Assembly (NCBI RefSeq): GCF_001696605.3 | Contig: NZ_CP031716.1 | Span: 248,001-312,000 of the forward strand | From: Acinetobacter wuhouensis | GTDB lineage: Bacteria; Pseudomonadota; Gammaproteobacteria; Pseudomonadales; Moraxellaceae | Length of the DNA stretch: 64,000 nt | Reading direction: 5' to 3' | Shown: positions 18,696 to 30,603 of the stretch, piece by piece | How the letters are laid out: each line of letters starts with the position of its first letter | How positions within the stretch are numbered: position 1 is the first letter of the stretch | Notes under the pieces: model-generated | Databases searched by the model: none | The model's input: the letters and a program-made list of their open reading frames with translations, nothing else | Told to the model about the DNA's origin: nothing | Translations under genes and position numbers: made by a program

Positions 18696-20495
18696 GTGAA
18701 CGAAAACGCACGTGAAAATATCGAAAAGATTTTAGCCAATATGACTACATTGCCGGGTGTCTATCGCATGCTCGGTAAAGAGGGTGAGTTGCTCTATGTT
18801 GGTAAAGCCAAAAATCTAAAAAATCGTGTGTCGAGTTATTTTGTGAAGACCATTGAACATCCCAAAACACAAGCTTTAGTTGCACGTATTTATAATATTG
18901 AAACATTGGTTGTTCGTTCTGAAACAGAAGCTCTATTACTCGAACAAAACCTAATTAAGCTCCATCGTCCACCGTATAACATTATGCTGCGCGATGATAA
19001 ATCCTATGTCTATATTTTCGTGTCAGCGGATAAGCCTTATCCACGCATTGCATCTGGACGGGGTAAAGGCAAACACCAAGTCGGCAAGTTTTTTGGCCCT
19101 TATCCGAGTGCTTATAATGCACGAGATACCTTACTCGTCCTACAAAAATTATTTAATGTCCGCCAATGTGAAAATAGCTATTTTTCACAACGCAAACGCC
19201 CTTGTTTACAGTACCAAATCAAACGCTGTACTGCGCCATGTGTCGGTCTGATTTCACCTGAAGCTTATAACGAAGATGTGCAAAACTCAATTCGCTTTTT
19301 AAATGGTGATACCAAAGAATTGAATCAAGAGTTGATTCAAAAGATGGAACAGGCTGCTGAAAATTTAGAATTTGAAAAGGCAGTATTCTATCGTGATCGT
19401 ATGGCTTTATTGCGCGATGTGCAGGCGCAACAGGCAATTTATAAAATTAAAGGTGAAGCCGATATTCTTGCCATTGCCTACCAAGCAGGGGTGACTTGCG
19501 TACAGATCATGCATGTGCGCAATGGGAAAATGCTCGGTGGAAAAAGTTATTTTCCTGATATGTTAGGCGATGATTTGGGGCAAATGTTGTCCGACTTTAT
19601 GGCGAATTTCTATTTCCAAGTCGCAGATGAAGTACCAAGTGAATTGATTGTGAATGTTGAAGTTTCTGATCGTAAAGAGTTGGAAGAAGCACTACATCAA
19701 CAGTTCGAGAAGAAAATTCAAATCAAACATAGTGTTCGAGAAACCCGTGCGGAATGGCTCGAACTTGCAGAAATGAATGTTCAGCATGCGATTAAAGGTA
19801 AGTTAGCCAATCATTTAGAACTGAATGAGCGTTTTCATCAGCTTGAAGAATTCTGTGGTCGCCCAATCGACAGTATCGAATGCTTTGATATTTCCCATAC
19901 GATGGGCGAAGCAACGATTGCTTCATGTGTGGTGTTTGATACAGGTGGCGCACGCAAGCGTGATTATCGCCAATTCTCGATTGAAGATATTACAGGCGGT
20001 GATGATTATGCTGCCATGCGTCAAGCTTTGACTCGTCGCTATAAGAAAGCCATGTTGCCTGATTTATTACTCATAGACGGTGGTAAAGGGCAATTACACA
20101 TGGCAATGGAAGTGATGCAAGAGTTGGGACTCGATGCCTTTATGGTCGGTGTGTCGAAAGGTGAGGGACGTAAGCCAGGCTTAGAAACATTACATTTTAC
20201 CGATGGTACAAAAATCCAGTTGCCTGAGGACAATAAAGCTTTGCATTTGATCCAACAAGTACGTGATGAAGCGCATCGTTTTGCTATTACGAAGCATCGT
20301 GCAAAACGTGATAAACGCCGTGGTGGTTCGGTTTTGGAGGCAATTCCAGGACTTGGGCCAAAGCGTCGTCGTGATTTACTCACCCATTTCGGGGGGATTC
20401 AAGGTGTACTCAAAGCTTCTGAACATGATTTGAAATTGGTACCTGGTTTGGGAGATGTCATGGCAAGAACCATTTATAAGGTTTTGCATGAATAA
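18696..20495 (+). CDS. uvrC: Excinuclease ABC subunit C (UvrC)
   Basis: From the GTG at 18696, preceded by TTAGGG five bases away, the product is 599 residues, the usual length for this genus; an ATG nine codons upstream (18669) is less likely. UvrC makes both incisions in nucleotide excision repair. It has an N-terminal GIY-YIG nuclease ([21 protein letters not shown]), a four-Cys-like region ([25 protein letters not shown]), a UVR motif ([13 protein letters not shown]) for UvrB contact, the RNase H-like second nuclease ([21 protein letters not shown]) and tandem helix-hairpin-helix motifs at the end. Monocistronic. Confidence 0.97.
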   Translation: MNENARENIEKILANMTTLPGVYRMLGKEGELLYVGKAKNLKNRVSSYFVKTIEHPKTQALVARIYNIETLVVRSETEALLLEQNLIKLHRPPYNIMLRDDKSYVYIFVSADKPYPRIASGRGKGKHQVGKFFGPYPSAYNARDTLLVLQKLFNVRQCENSYFSQRKRPCLQYQIKRCTAPCVGLISPEAYNEDVQNSIRFLNGDTKELNQELIQKMEQAAENLEFEKAVFYRDRMALLRDVQAQQAIYKIKGEADILAIAYQAGVTCVQIMHVRNGKMLGGKSYFPDMLGDDLGQMLSDFMANFYFQVADEVPSELIVNVEVSDRKELEEALHQQFEKKIQIKHSVRETRAEWLELAEMNVQHAIKGKLANHLELNERFHQLEEFCGRPIDSIECFDISHTMGEATIASCVVFDTGGARKRDYRQFSIEDITGGDDYAAMRQALTRRYKKAMLPDLLLIDGGKGQLHMAMEVMQELGLDAFMVGVSKGEGRKPGLETLHFTDGTKIQLPEDNKALHLIQQVRDEAHRFAITKHRAKRDKRRGGSVLEAIPGLGPKRRRDLLTHFGGIQGVLKASEHDLKLVPGLGDVMARTIYKVLHE

Positions 20496-20654
20496 TCCTT
20501 TTAATTACTAAATTAAGCCTATTGGTAAAACAGTCATACTTGTCGACCATAAGTCGCATTCGCCTAAATGCTCACTGACGCACCAGTCATTGATCATTTC
20601 CTTATCTTCAAAAATATGAAAAAGTAGTTTCAGAATATAAAATCAGGATTGATC

Positions 20655-21449
20655 ATGTCATTGGAACAATTATTTCAACAAATTGAGCGACAGCAATGGA
20701 TTGATATTCCACAAGGTTGGCTACAAGGACGGACGATTTTTGGTGGTCTAGTTGCAGGCATGTTGATTTACAAAGCAACCACGACGATCAATGATTCAGA
20801 GAAAAAACTGTTGAGCTGTAGTGTCACTTTTGTTGGGCCTGTAGACGAAGCACAGGTCAATTTGACGGCTGAAATTTTACGTGAAGGTAAGTCGGTCACG
20901 ACGATTGAAGTACGACTTTGGCAAAATGATGCCGTACAAAGTATTTTGATTGCGAGTTTTGGCAGTCAACGTGAGTCGAAAATTAATGTTCCATTGGGAG
21001 TTCAACCCATTGAGTTTCCACCCATAGATCAACTGAATATTGTTCCAAAATATCTGCCATTTCCTGAATGTGTGAAAAATTTCCAATTGGCATGGACGGA
21101 TGGACATTATCCAATGTCAGGCAGTAAAGAGCCTGACTTTAAGGGCTGTTGTCGCTTTGATCCAGAAGTGCATGCTAATCGTGAGATGAATTTGGCTGAT
21201 TTAGTCACTTTAATGGATGTTTGGCCACCAGGTGTATTACCAATGTTTCGTAAACCTGCACCTGCAAGTTCATTAACATGGCATTTAACCTTTATTCACC
21301 CATTACAAAGTCAGCTCAATGATTGGTTTAAATATCACGTGATTACTGATTTTGCAGAGCATGGTTATTCAGCTGAACACGCCTACTTGTGGGATGCGCA
21401 AAATCGTTTGATTGCAATCGCTCGGCAGACTGTGACTGTCTTTGCTTAG
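20655..21449 (+). CDS. Acyl-CoA thioesterase, TesB-like hot-dog family
   Basis: The ATG at 20655 follows AGGA by six bases and gives 264 residues. The sequence has two hot-dog halves: the first includes WLQGRTIFGGLVAGML and SVTFVGPVDEAQVNLTAEILREGKSV, the second DLVTLMDVWPPGVLPM and SLTWHLTFIHPL. This is the double hot-dog layout of thioesterase-family (TesB/4HBT_3) proteins that hydrolyse acyl-CoA in the cytosol. The catalytic Asp of TesB enzymes could correspond to the Asp in LMDVWPP. Substrate length is not inferable. It is on the same strand as uvrC but separated by about 160 bases with no shared signal. Confidence 0.75.
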   Translation: MSLEQLFQQIERQQWIDIPQGWLQGRTIFGGLVAGMLIYKATTTINDSEKKLLSCSVTFVGPVDEAQVNLTAEILREGKSVTTIEVRLWQNDAVQSILIASFGSQRESKINVPLGVQPIEFPPIDQLNIVPKYLPFPECVKNFQLAWTDGHYPMSGSKEPDFKGCCRFDPEVHANREMNLADLVTLMDVWPPGVLPMFRKPAPASSLTWHLTFIHPLQSQLNDWFKYHVITDFAEHGYSAEHAYLWDAQNRLIAIARQTVTVFA

Positions 21450-21573
21450 CAGGCTTTGCTTAGCAGGTCATTTGTATGGTCGACAGTTTCATGTGAATCG
21501 TATAAAGTATTAGCGAAATAGAGCTTTACTCTAAATTATCATTTGCCTTTTATTCGGGTAAATAGGGGACTCA

Positions 21574-22173
21574 GTGGCGGTATCTATGACTACAGGTCGT
21601 ATCCTGAATATTCCAAATATCTTGACGCTCGCTCGTATTGCGTTAATTCCTGTGTTTTTAGCTGTTGCATATTGGCCACCTGCGATTGGTGTAGGTGGAC
21701 ATGAAGGCGGTATGACACGTCATATTATCCTGACTGCGATTTTTGTGATTGCGGCGGTGACAGATTGGTTTGATGGTTATCTTGCGAGAACCTTGAATCA
21801 AACCTCTGCATTTGGGCGTTTTTTAGATCCAGTCGCAGATAAACTGATGGTTGCAGCTGCACTCATTGTACTGGTGCAATGGCAGCCGACGATTACGATG
21901 GCATTTGCTGCGATTGTGATTATTTCCCGTGAAATTACGGTATCTGCTTTACGTGAGTGGATGGCAGAGTTAGGTGCGCGTACCAATGTTGCGGTATCTA
22001 CAGTGGGTAAATATAAAACTGCCTTTCAAATGATTGCAATTACAGTATTTTTATTAAACTGGCAACCTCTTGAATTATTGGCGTATGGCTTGCTCTACAC
22101 TGCCGTGATTCTAACTTTATGGTCGATGTTTATTTACTTAAAAGCTGCGTGGCCGTATTTAAAACAGCCTTAA
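21574..22173 (+). CDS. pgsA: CDP-diacylglycerol-glycerol-3-phosphate 3-phosphatidyltransferase PgsA
   Basis: This 199-residue integral membrane enzyme makes phosphatidylglycerol phosphate from CDP-diacylglycerol and glycerol-3-phosphate. The CDP-alcohol phosphotransferase signature D-G-x2-A-R-x8-G-x3-D-x3-D is complete in DWFDGYLARTLNQTSAFGRF followed by LDPVADK. Several transmembrane helices surround it, including LTLARIALIPVFLAVAYW near the start. I keep the GTG at 21574 because AGGGGA lies four bases upstream; the ATG at 21586 is the alternative but is 16 bases from that site. A terminator follows about 31 bases after the stop. Confidence 0.94.
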   Translation: MAVSMTTGRILNIPNILTLARIALIPVFLAVAYWPPAIGVGGHEGGMTRHIILTAIFVIAAVTDWFDGYLARTLNQTSAFGRFLDPVADKLMVAAALIVLVQWQPTITMAFAAIVIISREITVSALREWMAELGARTNVAVSTVGKYKTAFQMIAITVFLLNWQPLELLAYGLLYTAVILTLWSMFIYLKAAWPYLKQP

Positions 22174-22204
22174 TGTTTGAATTTAATAAAAATATTGAAT
22201 ATCT

Positions 22205-22232
22205 AAGCCTTTCCTAGCGAAAGGCTTTTTTA
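22205..22232 (+). terminator. Rho-independent terminator of pgsA
   Basis: AAGCCTTTC (22205-22213), loop CTAGC, GAAAGGCTT (22219-22227), then T tract. Confidence 0.92.
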
Positions 22233-22381
22233 TTGTCAAAAGCAATATCGTGCTTTTTGTAAGGTTAAATTTTGCGGAGTTTCTGATGAGTTATGCTATA
22301 TTTCATACAGAAAAAATTAAGAATTAAGCTGTCACAGAAAGTTTAAAAGTATCCTGTTGCCAGCCACATCAAGGAATATTC

Positions 22382-23542
22382 ATGTCTGCATTGCTGTATT
22401 TATCGAATAATAATGTGTACTTATTTGATGAGAATAAAACGATTACTGTCCCATTTCAGTCGATTGATCAATATAAAAAGAACTTAGTTGAAATTCAACA
22501 ACGTAAAGATTGGAAAACCAAAGGCACAGGCGCTCAGTTTATGGGAATGCGCTCGCAAGAGGATGAAGCCGATTTAAATCATATTTTCCCTACAGATATG
22601 ATTTTGACTTCTGATCAAAAATTGATTTATAGCGCCTGCTTACAAGATGGCGTTTCGATCAACATTAAGTCATTGGATAATCTGCAAGAAACAGAAGGCT
22701 TGATTTTACGTAAGAATGATTTTGTCGTCCAAGATATGGCATACGATGAATCGAAGCGACGTTTAGCTTTGTCGGTTAACACAGACCACTATGAACGCCA
22801 CATTTGTATTTTACCTTTGGATGCCAATCGTACGCAGTATTTAACTGAGGGAGAATGTCAGGATTCGAACCCATGTTTTGATCCGCGAGATACGATGCAG
22901 TTGTATTATGACTCTTGTGGTTTAGGCATCGGAGAGCATCGTATCGCGTTTAGTCCGAAAGAAATTTGTCATTTAGATATGGGGACTGGTGAGCTAGAAA
23001 CCATCGCCTCCGATCCAAAGTTTGATTTCTTTAAACCGAAGATGGATGGTTTGGGAAATTTATATTTTATTAAACGTCCTTATATGCGTGATGGCTATAC
23101 CAATTCGCCAGTAACAACATTTAAAGATATTATTTTTGCGCCGTTTAAAATCATTCGTGCCATTGTGGGTTGGTTAGATTTTTTCACCCAGCGCTATACA
23201 GGTGAATCGTTAAAAACTACGTCTGGAAATAACCCCGCGAAATCACAACAAAAGTCTGAAGAGGAGTTATTTGTTGAGGGGAACTTGATTAAGTCACAAC
23301 AGAACTTAGAACGAAATCAGAAATTAGGCGAAAAATATCCAGGAACCATTCCAAATTCTTGGGAATTAATCAAAATGACACCATCTGGTGAAATGACAAC
23401 CTTAAAAAAGGGTGTGATGAGTTTTGCCTTGAACGGTGATTCAATTTTCTATTCCAATGGTAAGTATTTGATTGAAATGGATGCCAATCTGAATGAAAAA
23501 TCACTGGTCGAAGCGAAGTTAATTTCAAAAATTGTTTGTTGA
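22382..23542 (+). CDS. Hypothetical protein, possible beta-propeller
   Basis: A 386-residue cytosolic product without signal peptide. It contains several repeats of the kind found in TolB/WD-like propellers, for example ILTSDQKLIYSACLQDGV, MAYDESKRRLALSVNTDH and NPCFDPRDTMQLYYDSCG, each a strand-turn-strand with Asp after a hydrophobic strand. Residues about 245-270 (TTFKDIIFAPFKIIRAIVGWLDFF) are amphipathic and could contact a membrane. Not recognised beyond that. It stands alone and shares its terminator with the small convergent gene downstream. Confidence 0.6.
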   Translation: MSALLYLSNNNVYLFDENKTITVPFQSIDQYKKNLVEIQQRKDWKTKGTGAQFMGMRSQEDEADLNHIFPTDMILTSDQKLIYSACLQDGVSINIKSLDNLQETEGLILRKNDFVVQDMAYDESKRRLALSVNTDHYERHICILPLDANRTQYLTEGECQDSNPCFDPRDTMQLYYDSCGLGIGEHRIAFSPKEICHLDMGTGELETIASDPKFDFFKPKMDGLGNLYFIKRPYMRDGYTNSPVTTFKDIIFAPFKIIRAIVGWLDFFTQRYTGESLKTTSGNNPAKSQQKSEEELFVEGNLIKSQQNLERNQKLGEKYPGTIPNSWELIKMTPSGEMTTLKKGVMSFALNGDSIFYSNGKYLIEMDANLNEKSLVEAKLISKIVC

Positions 23543-23559
23543 TCATTGCTCGATAAAAA

Positions 23560-23588
23560 AGCCCAACTGATGATGAGTTGGGCTTTTT
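23560..23588. terminator. Bidirectional terminator
   Basis: GCCCAACT (23561-23568), loop GATGATG, AGTTGGGC (23576-23583), flanked by an A run on the left and T run on the right, between two convergent genes. Confidence 0.9.
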
Positions 23589-23612
23589 AATTTCAATCTA
23601 GGGCAGAGAATA

Positions 23613-23831
23613 TCAGTTCTTAATGATGGTTAAAGACGTTTGTCCAAAATGTGGTTTGATATTTCCTACATCACCCAAAGAAAACGTACCTTTTTCCGAT
23701 TCACGGCTGAGAAAAACAGACAGAGATTGGAAATCTGCACGACTGATTAATAAATCTTGTATAGAGACCGTCCATTTTTCACCAGAACGGAGTTGAGCAA
23801 TTCGGTTTGAAATTTGGTTGGGTAGATCCAT
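23613..23831 (-). CDS. Small hypothetical protein
   Basis: A 72-residue soluble, mixed alpha/beta-looking product (MDLPNQISNRIAQLRSGEKW at the start, FGQTSLTIIKN at the end) without signal peptide, membrane segment or cysteine. The ATG is preceded by GGGAT at eight bases. It ends at a convergent terminator, which supports its being a real gene. Family not recognised. Confidence 0.5.
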   Translation of the reverse strand: MDLPNQISNRIAQLRSGEKWTVSIQDLLISRADFQSLSVFLSRESEKGTFSLGDVGNIKPHFGQTSLTIIKN

Positions 23832-24026
23832 TTTATTTATCCCGATAAATACGAGCTTGTGCCTTTATTGGGGGTAACATAAAGACCGAGTTCTCGTTAA
23901 ATTGTTCAGTGAAGTTTCCCTCATGCAAGATGATCAACACCTTGCGATATGACCATCTTGTGACATTTATATTTCATTATCGTGACAAGCTAAAAAAGTA
24001 TTTAGAAATAAAACAGATAAGCTTTT

Positions 24027-24653
24027 CTATTTTTCTGCTGAAAAGTTTGAGTTTGCTAAAATATATTCAATTTCTTCTTTTGCTGCAGTTTGTAGTTTTG
24101 CACGAAAGGCTTCAACTGCTTGTTCAATCTGTGTTTCAGCTTCTAATTCAAGACGTAAGCGGACACTTTCAAGTTCAGAAATGATTTGTGTATCATCAAC
24201 CCGGAATTGACCGTTGGCATAGTCGATCGCAGGTGTGTCAGGATTCTTGGTGTACTTTTCGCTGTATTGTAAAATTTCAGTGTCGATGTGTTGGCGTAAG
24301 CCTTGCAGCGTATTTTTTTGTTGTTCAAATTGTAGTAATTCATCTTTGATCAATGCTGAATTATAAGCTTGTTGTTGCGCACGTTTTTCAGCCAATGATT
24401 TTTCTAAAGCCAGCTGTTTACGAAGTCGTGCTTCTTCTATCAATTGTGCTTTTAAGTCTGCATAAGCTTGTTCAACTTTCAGTTGAGCCACTTGCATTTG
24501 ACGCTGATCATTATCTAGCCAGTTAGGAATATCTGTTACAGGGCTTAAAAGATCACAGATGCGGTTGAGGTCATCTACAAAAGTTTGGCGTACAGCTTCA
24601 GGTGTATCTAACCAACGCTTTTTAAAATCTTGACCGACATTTAATGTCACCAC
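24027..24653 (-). CDS. Hypothetical coiled-coil protein downstream of holC
   Basis: The 208-residue product is mostly helical, with a long coiled coil from about residue 50 to 120 (AQLKVEQAYADLKAQLIEEA onward, rich in Ala, Gln, Glu, Lys and Leu), and a second helical stretch near the end. No signal peptide. The start is a GTG at 24653; a second GTG at 24650 is also in frame and has better spacing (7) from the AAGGAG site. It follows holC by 39 bases on the same strand and is probably in the pepA-holC operon. Role unknown. Confidence 0.6.
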   Translation of the reverse strand: MVTLNVGQDFKKRWLDTPEAVRQTFVDDLNRICDLLSPVTDIPNWLDNDQRQMQVAQLKVEQAYADLKAQLIEEARLRKQLALEKSLAEKRAQQQAYNSALIKDELLQFEQQKNTLQGLRQHIDTEILQYSEKYTKNPDTPAIDYANGQFRVDDTQIISELESVRLRLELEAETQIEQAVEAFRAKLQTAAKEEIEYILANSNFSAEK

Positions 24654-24692
24654 GCATCTCCTTGAAATAAAAGCATACAGATTGAAAATAAA

Positions 24693-26583
<1,891 letters not shown>

Positions 26584-26699
26584 TCAAATCATTAAACCAT
26601 TGAACCACTTCAAATGGTAGAATTTCAATCTAGTTTTATAATTTTAACTTCGGGTAAACTAACAGCACTTCACGTTTAGCCCTTATTTGGAAGATTAAT

Positions 26700-27800
26700 T
26701 TGATTATTCGACGTTACCTCGTCAAACAAGTTGTTTCGACTTCATTGGTCGTCGTTGCCTTATTGACACTCATTTTTATGGGTGGGCAGCTGATTAAGCA
26801 ATTCGGTCGTGCGGCTATGGGGCGGATAGATCCAAGTATCCTATTTAGTATCATTGGCTTTCGTTTCCCTGAATTTCTTATTCTGATTCTTCCATTGGGT
26901 TTCTTTATTGGTTTGATGTTGGTTTTTGGTCGCCTGTATGTTGACCATGAAATGGCGGTTTTAAACGGCAGTGGGATTAGTCGAATCCAATTGGCGCGCT
27001 TACTTATCCCTCTTACTTTGGTGTATTTAATTGCACAAAGTGTTTTGATGGTGTGGATGGCACCCGCAGGGCTTCGCCAATATGAACAATTGATGTCGAC
27101 GCAAGCGGTCAAAACAGGTTTTGATTCCGTACGACCCCGTGAGTTTATTTCAGCAGGGATGTATACCATCTATGCAGGTTCTTTGTCTGAAGATCGTAAA
27201 AATCTAAAAGATGTATTCGTTTATAAACGTGCTGAAAAAACTGGAAAACCTGACGAAATTATTCTTGCCAAAGAAGCGACTCGTATTGAAATTGCTAATG
27301 ATGCAGCCAGTGTGGTCGACTTGGTTCAAGGGCGTCGTTATGAAATTTATCCGGGCTCTGCCAAATACTCCCAAGCAGAATTCCAAACGTGGCGTTTACG
27401 TATCGAAAGTGACAAAGAAGCCAAGTACGATAGTGGTGATGTCGAAGCACTTTCATTCAACAAGCTATTGGATGCTAAAGATGATCCTGTGATTCAAAGT
27501 GAGTTGGGGTGGCGAATATTTGTACCTTTTTCGATGGTTGTTGCACTCATGTTGGCAACAGCATTATGTGAAGTGACGCCACGACAAGGTCGTTATTTAA
27601 AGCTTTTCCCAGCCTTATTAATTTTTGCAAGCTTAATCGCAGTGTTAATGGCAGTCCGAACACGAATCACCAAAGATGAAATTGGGATGTGGGCATATCC
27701 AGCTGTATTGCTAATTTATGCGGTTTTTGCCGCCTTATTCGCGCGTAAGCAGAAATTAGCCCCTAAGATTAAAAAACAGATTCAGCGAGTGAGATCATAA
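26700..27800 (+). CDS. lptF: LPS export ABC transporter permease LptF
   Basis: The 366-residue inner-membrane permease has the YjgP/YjgQ layout: three N-terminal transmembrane helices (about 8-110), a periplasmic beta-jellyroll domain (about 130-265) and three C-terminal helices. With LptG, LptB and LptC it extracts lipopolysaccharide, or lipooligosaccharide in Acinetobacter, from the inner membrane. The start codon is TTG, with GGAAG six bases upstream; MIIRRYLVKQ is the usual N-terminus, so the TTG is probably genuine. Its stop TAA shares a base with the ATG of lptG, implying translational coupling. Confidence 0.95.
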   Translation: MIIRRYLVKQVVSTSLVVVALLTLIFMGGQLIKQFGRAAMGRIDPSILFSIIGFRFPEFLILILPLGFFIGLMLVFGRLYVDHEMAVLNGSGISRIQLARLLIPLTLVYLIAQSVLMVWMAPAGLRQYEQLMSTQAVKTGFDSVRPREFISAGMYTIYAGSLSEDRKNLKDVFVYKRAEKTGKPDEIILAKEATRIEIANDAASVVDLVQGRRYEIYPGSAKYSQAEFQTWRLRIESDKEAKYDSGDVEALSFNKLLDAKDDPVIQSELGWRIFVPFSMVVALMLATALCEVTPRQGRYLKLFPALLIFASLIAVLMAVRTRITKDEIGMWAYPAVLLIYAVFAALFARKQKLAPKIKKQIQRVRS

Positions 27801-28870
27801 TGTTAGCACGTAGAATTGTCGCCAAGCATGTGACTAAAACCACGATGCTCGCTATGTTGGGTGCAACAGCGATTTTATCTGGCTTACAAATATTATTTAC
27901 CTATCTCGGTGAGCTCAGTAGTTTAAAAGAAGGCTATAGCGCGTGGAATGCATTGCAATATGTTTTGTGGGGATCACCGAAGTATCTCTATGAAATTTTG
28001 CCTATTTCAGCGTTGATTGGTGCAATTCTCGGGCTTGGTTCGATGGCATCCAATAGTGAATTGATCGTCATGCGCGCATCAGGGATTAGCCTTTGGCGGA
28101 TCGTGGGTTGGGTGATGCGCTCATCACTGGTCTTGGTTATTCTCTCTTTTGCGTTGAGCGAGTTTGTTGTCCCTTATACCAGTGAACAAGCGAAAAGCAT
28201 CAAAAATCATCGCAGTGCGGCAAAATTAGGTGAAGTAAATGGTTACTGGACACGAGAAGGGCAACGCTTTATTTACATCAATTATGCCAATTCACAAGGC
28301 GCTTTAAAGCAAGTCCAAGTTTTAGATTTTGATGATCAATATCGTTTGAAATCAGTTCTAGATGCTGAAAAAGGGCAGTTTCTTAAAAATGGTCAATGGG
28401 ACTTACACGACAGTGCTCAGATGAACATTTTAGAAAATGGTCAGTCTCAACTTGCCAACCAAAATCAACAAACTTTAGCGTTGGCACTACAACCTAAATA
28501 TGTGCATATGGTGACGATTGACCCTGAAGACTTAGCACCAAGCCAGTTGCTAAGTTTTATGAAATATATGCATGAATATAGCCAAGTACCAAAAACCTAT
28601 CTTTTAGCGTTTTGGAAAAATGTTGGTTCACCGTTTGCCTTACTGGGGCTAGTTTTGATTGCTTGCTCATTTATTTTTGGGCCATTGCGTCAACAGTCGA
28701 TGGGCTTTCGCTTAGTGATTGCATTGTTTGTGGGCTTAGGTTTCTATTACGTCCAAGACTTTTTGGGCTATGCAAGTTTGGTCTATGCGCCTTCTCCTGC
28801 TTGGTTTGTATTCCTGCCGATCGTACTGATGTTTGGTGTGGGGAGTTATTTACTTTATCGTGCCCGATAG
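27800..28870 (+). CDS. lptG: LPS export ABC transporter permease LptG
   Basis: The 356-residue partner of LptF shares the same topology: three transmembrane helices, a periplasmic jellyroll (about 130-260) and three more helices to the end. MLARRIVAKHVTKTT is a typical LptG start. It begins on the last base of the lptF stop codon. Together they form the permease dimer on which LptB drives transport toward the periplasmic bridge LptC-LptA. No terminator is clear after it; gpmI begins 160 bases downstream with its own ribosome site. Confidence 0.95.
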   Translation: MLARRIVAKHVTKTTMLAMLGATAILSGLQILFTYLGELSSLKEGYSAWNALQYVLWGSPKYLYEILPISALIGAILGLGSMASNSELIVMRASGISLWRIVGWVMRSSLVLVILSFALSEFVVPYTSEQAKSIKNHRSAAKLGEVNGYWTREGQRFIYINYANSQGALKQVQVLDFDDQYRLKSVLDAEKGQFLKNGQWDLHDSAQMNILENGQSQLANQNQQTLALALQPKYVHMVTIDPEDLAPSQLLSFMKYMHEYSQVPKTYLLAFWKNVGSPFALLGLVLIACSFIFGPLRQQSMGFRLVIALFVGLGFYYVQDFLGYASLVYAPSPAWFVFLPIVLMFGVGSYLLYRAR

Positions 28871-29030
28871 CCTGTAAATTAGAGAATTGAATCAAGTTTT
28901 AGTCGAAAAGCATTTAGATTAGAAATTCTGATGATGGGGATAAATTATTGCCATCGTCGAAACATAGAGTCTGCCGTAAAAAAACGGTAAGATATGATGA
29001 TTAATTTGTAAACAGAAAAGAGTGTAAATC

Positions 29031-30578
29031 ATGACGGATGCAACTGCTGGCAAAATCCCTCACGTTCTAGTGATTATGGACGGTGTGGGTCATCGTGAAG
29101 CGGTCGAGGATAATGCGTTTTTAGCAGCAAAAACGCCAAATCTAACCATGATGCAAGACAAGCATCCGCATAGTTTAATTTCTGGCTCTGGTGAAGATGT
29201 GGGTCTACCTGATGGGCAAATGGGGAACTCTGAAGTGGGTCACATGAACCTCGGTGCAGGTCGTGTGTTGTATCAAGACTTTACCCGCATCACCAAAGAT
29301 ATCCGTGATGGTGCTTTTTTTGAACATGAAGTTTTGGTTGATGCTGTAGAAAAAGCCAAAGCTGCCAATGGTGCAGTGCATATCATGGGTTTATTGTCAC
29401 AAGGTGGCGTACATTCTCATGAAGATCATATTGTTGCGATGTGTGAATTGGCACTCAAACGTGGTGCAAAAGTGTATTTACATGCTTTCCTTGATGGTCG
29501 TGATACGCCACCACGTAGCGCAAAACCTTCTTTAGAAAAGCTGGATGCTTTATTTGCTCAATATCCAAATCAAGGTCGTATTGCGACCATGATTGGTCGT
29601 TACTTTGCGATGGATCGTGACAACCGTTGGGATCGTGTTGAGCAAGCGTATCGTTTGATGACTGAAGGTGAAGCTGTACGTGTGGTGAATTCTGCGGTTG
29701 AAGGCTTGGAACAAGCCTATGAAGCCAATGAAAATGATGAGTTTGTCAAAGCAACGCGTGTTGGTGAAATTGCCAAAGTTGCTGATGGCGACAGCATTGT
29801 GTTTATGAATTTCCGTGCTGACCGTGCCCGTGAAATTACCAAAGCATTTGTGGAAAAAGATTTTGCCAATTTTGAACGTAAAGTTGTGCCAAATCTGTCT
29901 AAATTTGTGATGTTAACGCGTTATCAAGCAACGATTGATGCACCTGTAGCGTATATGCCTGAAGAGCTTAAAAACTCAATTGGTGAATATTTATCTTCGC
30001 TTGGTAAAACTCAATTACGTATTGCTGAAACTGAAAAATATGCCCATGTGACCTTCTTCTTCAGTGGTGGTCGTGAAGATGAATATCCTGGTGAAAAACG
30101 TATTTTGATTTCATCACCAAAAGTCGCAACTTATGATTTACAACCTGAAATGAGTGCGCCTGAAGTGACTGATCAATTGGTTGCTGCGGTGAATTCAGGT
30201 GAATATGATTTACTTGTGGTGAACTATGCCAATGGTGATATGGTTGGGCATACGGGCGTATTTGATGCGGCGGTGAAAGCAGTTGAAGCCGTTGACCTGA
30301 GCCTTGGGCGTTTGTATGAAGCAGTGATGGCAAAACATGGTCATATGTTGATTACAGCGGATCATGGTAATGTAGAACAAATGCAAGACTATGTCAGTGG
30401 TCAAGTCCATACTCAACATACTACTGAACTTGTGCCATTTATTTATGTAGGTCCAACATCAGCAACGATTGCAGAAGGTGGTGTATTGGCAGATGTGGCG
30501 CCAACATTGCTCCATCTTATGAATATCCCTGCACCGAAAGAAATGCAAGGTCGCAATTTGATTACATTGAAATCGTAG
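29031..30578 (+). CDS. gpmI: 2,3-bisphosphoglycerate-independent phosphoglycerate mutase GpmI
   Basis: The 515-residue enzyme interconverts 3- and 2-phosphoglycerate using two Mn ions and a phosphoserine intermediate. D17 in VIMDGVG and S67 in [17 protein letters not shown] are the metal ligand and phosphorylated serine; [20 protein letters not shown] and TADHGNVEQ are the other family motifs. Length equals E. coli GpmI (514). It is followed 25 bases later by the ctpA-like gene, so the two may be co-transcribed, an arrangement common in gamma-proteobacteria where gpmI neighbours envC or ctpA. Confidence 0.97.
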   Translation: MTDATAGKIPHVLVIMDGVGHREAVEDNAFLAAKTPNLTMMQDKHPHSLISGSGEDVGLPDGQMGNSEVGHMNLGAGRVLYQDFTRITKDIRDGAFFEHEVLVDAVEKAKAANGAVHIMGLLSQGGVHSHEDHIVAMCELALKRGAKVYLHAFLDGRDTPPRSAKPSLEKLDALFAQYPNQGRIATMIGRYFAMDRDNRWDRVEQAYRLMTEGEAVRVVNSAVEGLEQAYEANENDEFVKATRVGEIAKVADGDSIVFMNFRADRAREITKAFVEKDFANFERKVVPNLSKFVMLTRYQATIDAPVAYMPEELKNSIGEYLSSLGKTQLRIAETEKYAHVTFFFSGGREDEYPGEKRILISSPKVATYDLQPEMSAPEVTDQLVAAVNSGEYDLLVVNYANGDMVGHTGVFDAAVKAVEAVDLSLGRLYEAVMAKHGHMLITADHGNVEQMQDYVSGQVHTQHTTELVPFIYVGPTSATIAEGGVLADVAPTLLHLMNIPAPKEMQGRNLITLKS

Positions 30579-30603
30579 TAATTATTTAAAATTAGGTGAG
30601 TGA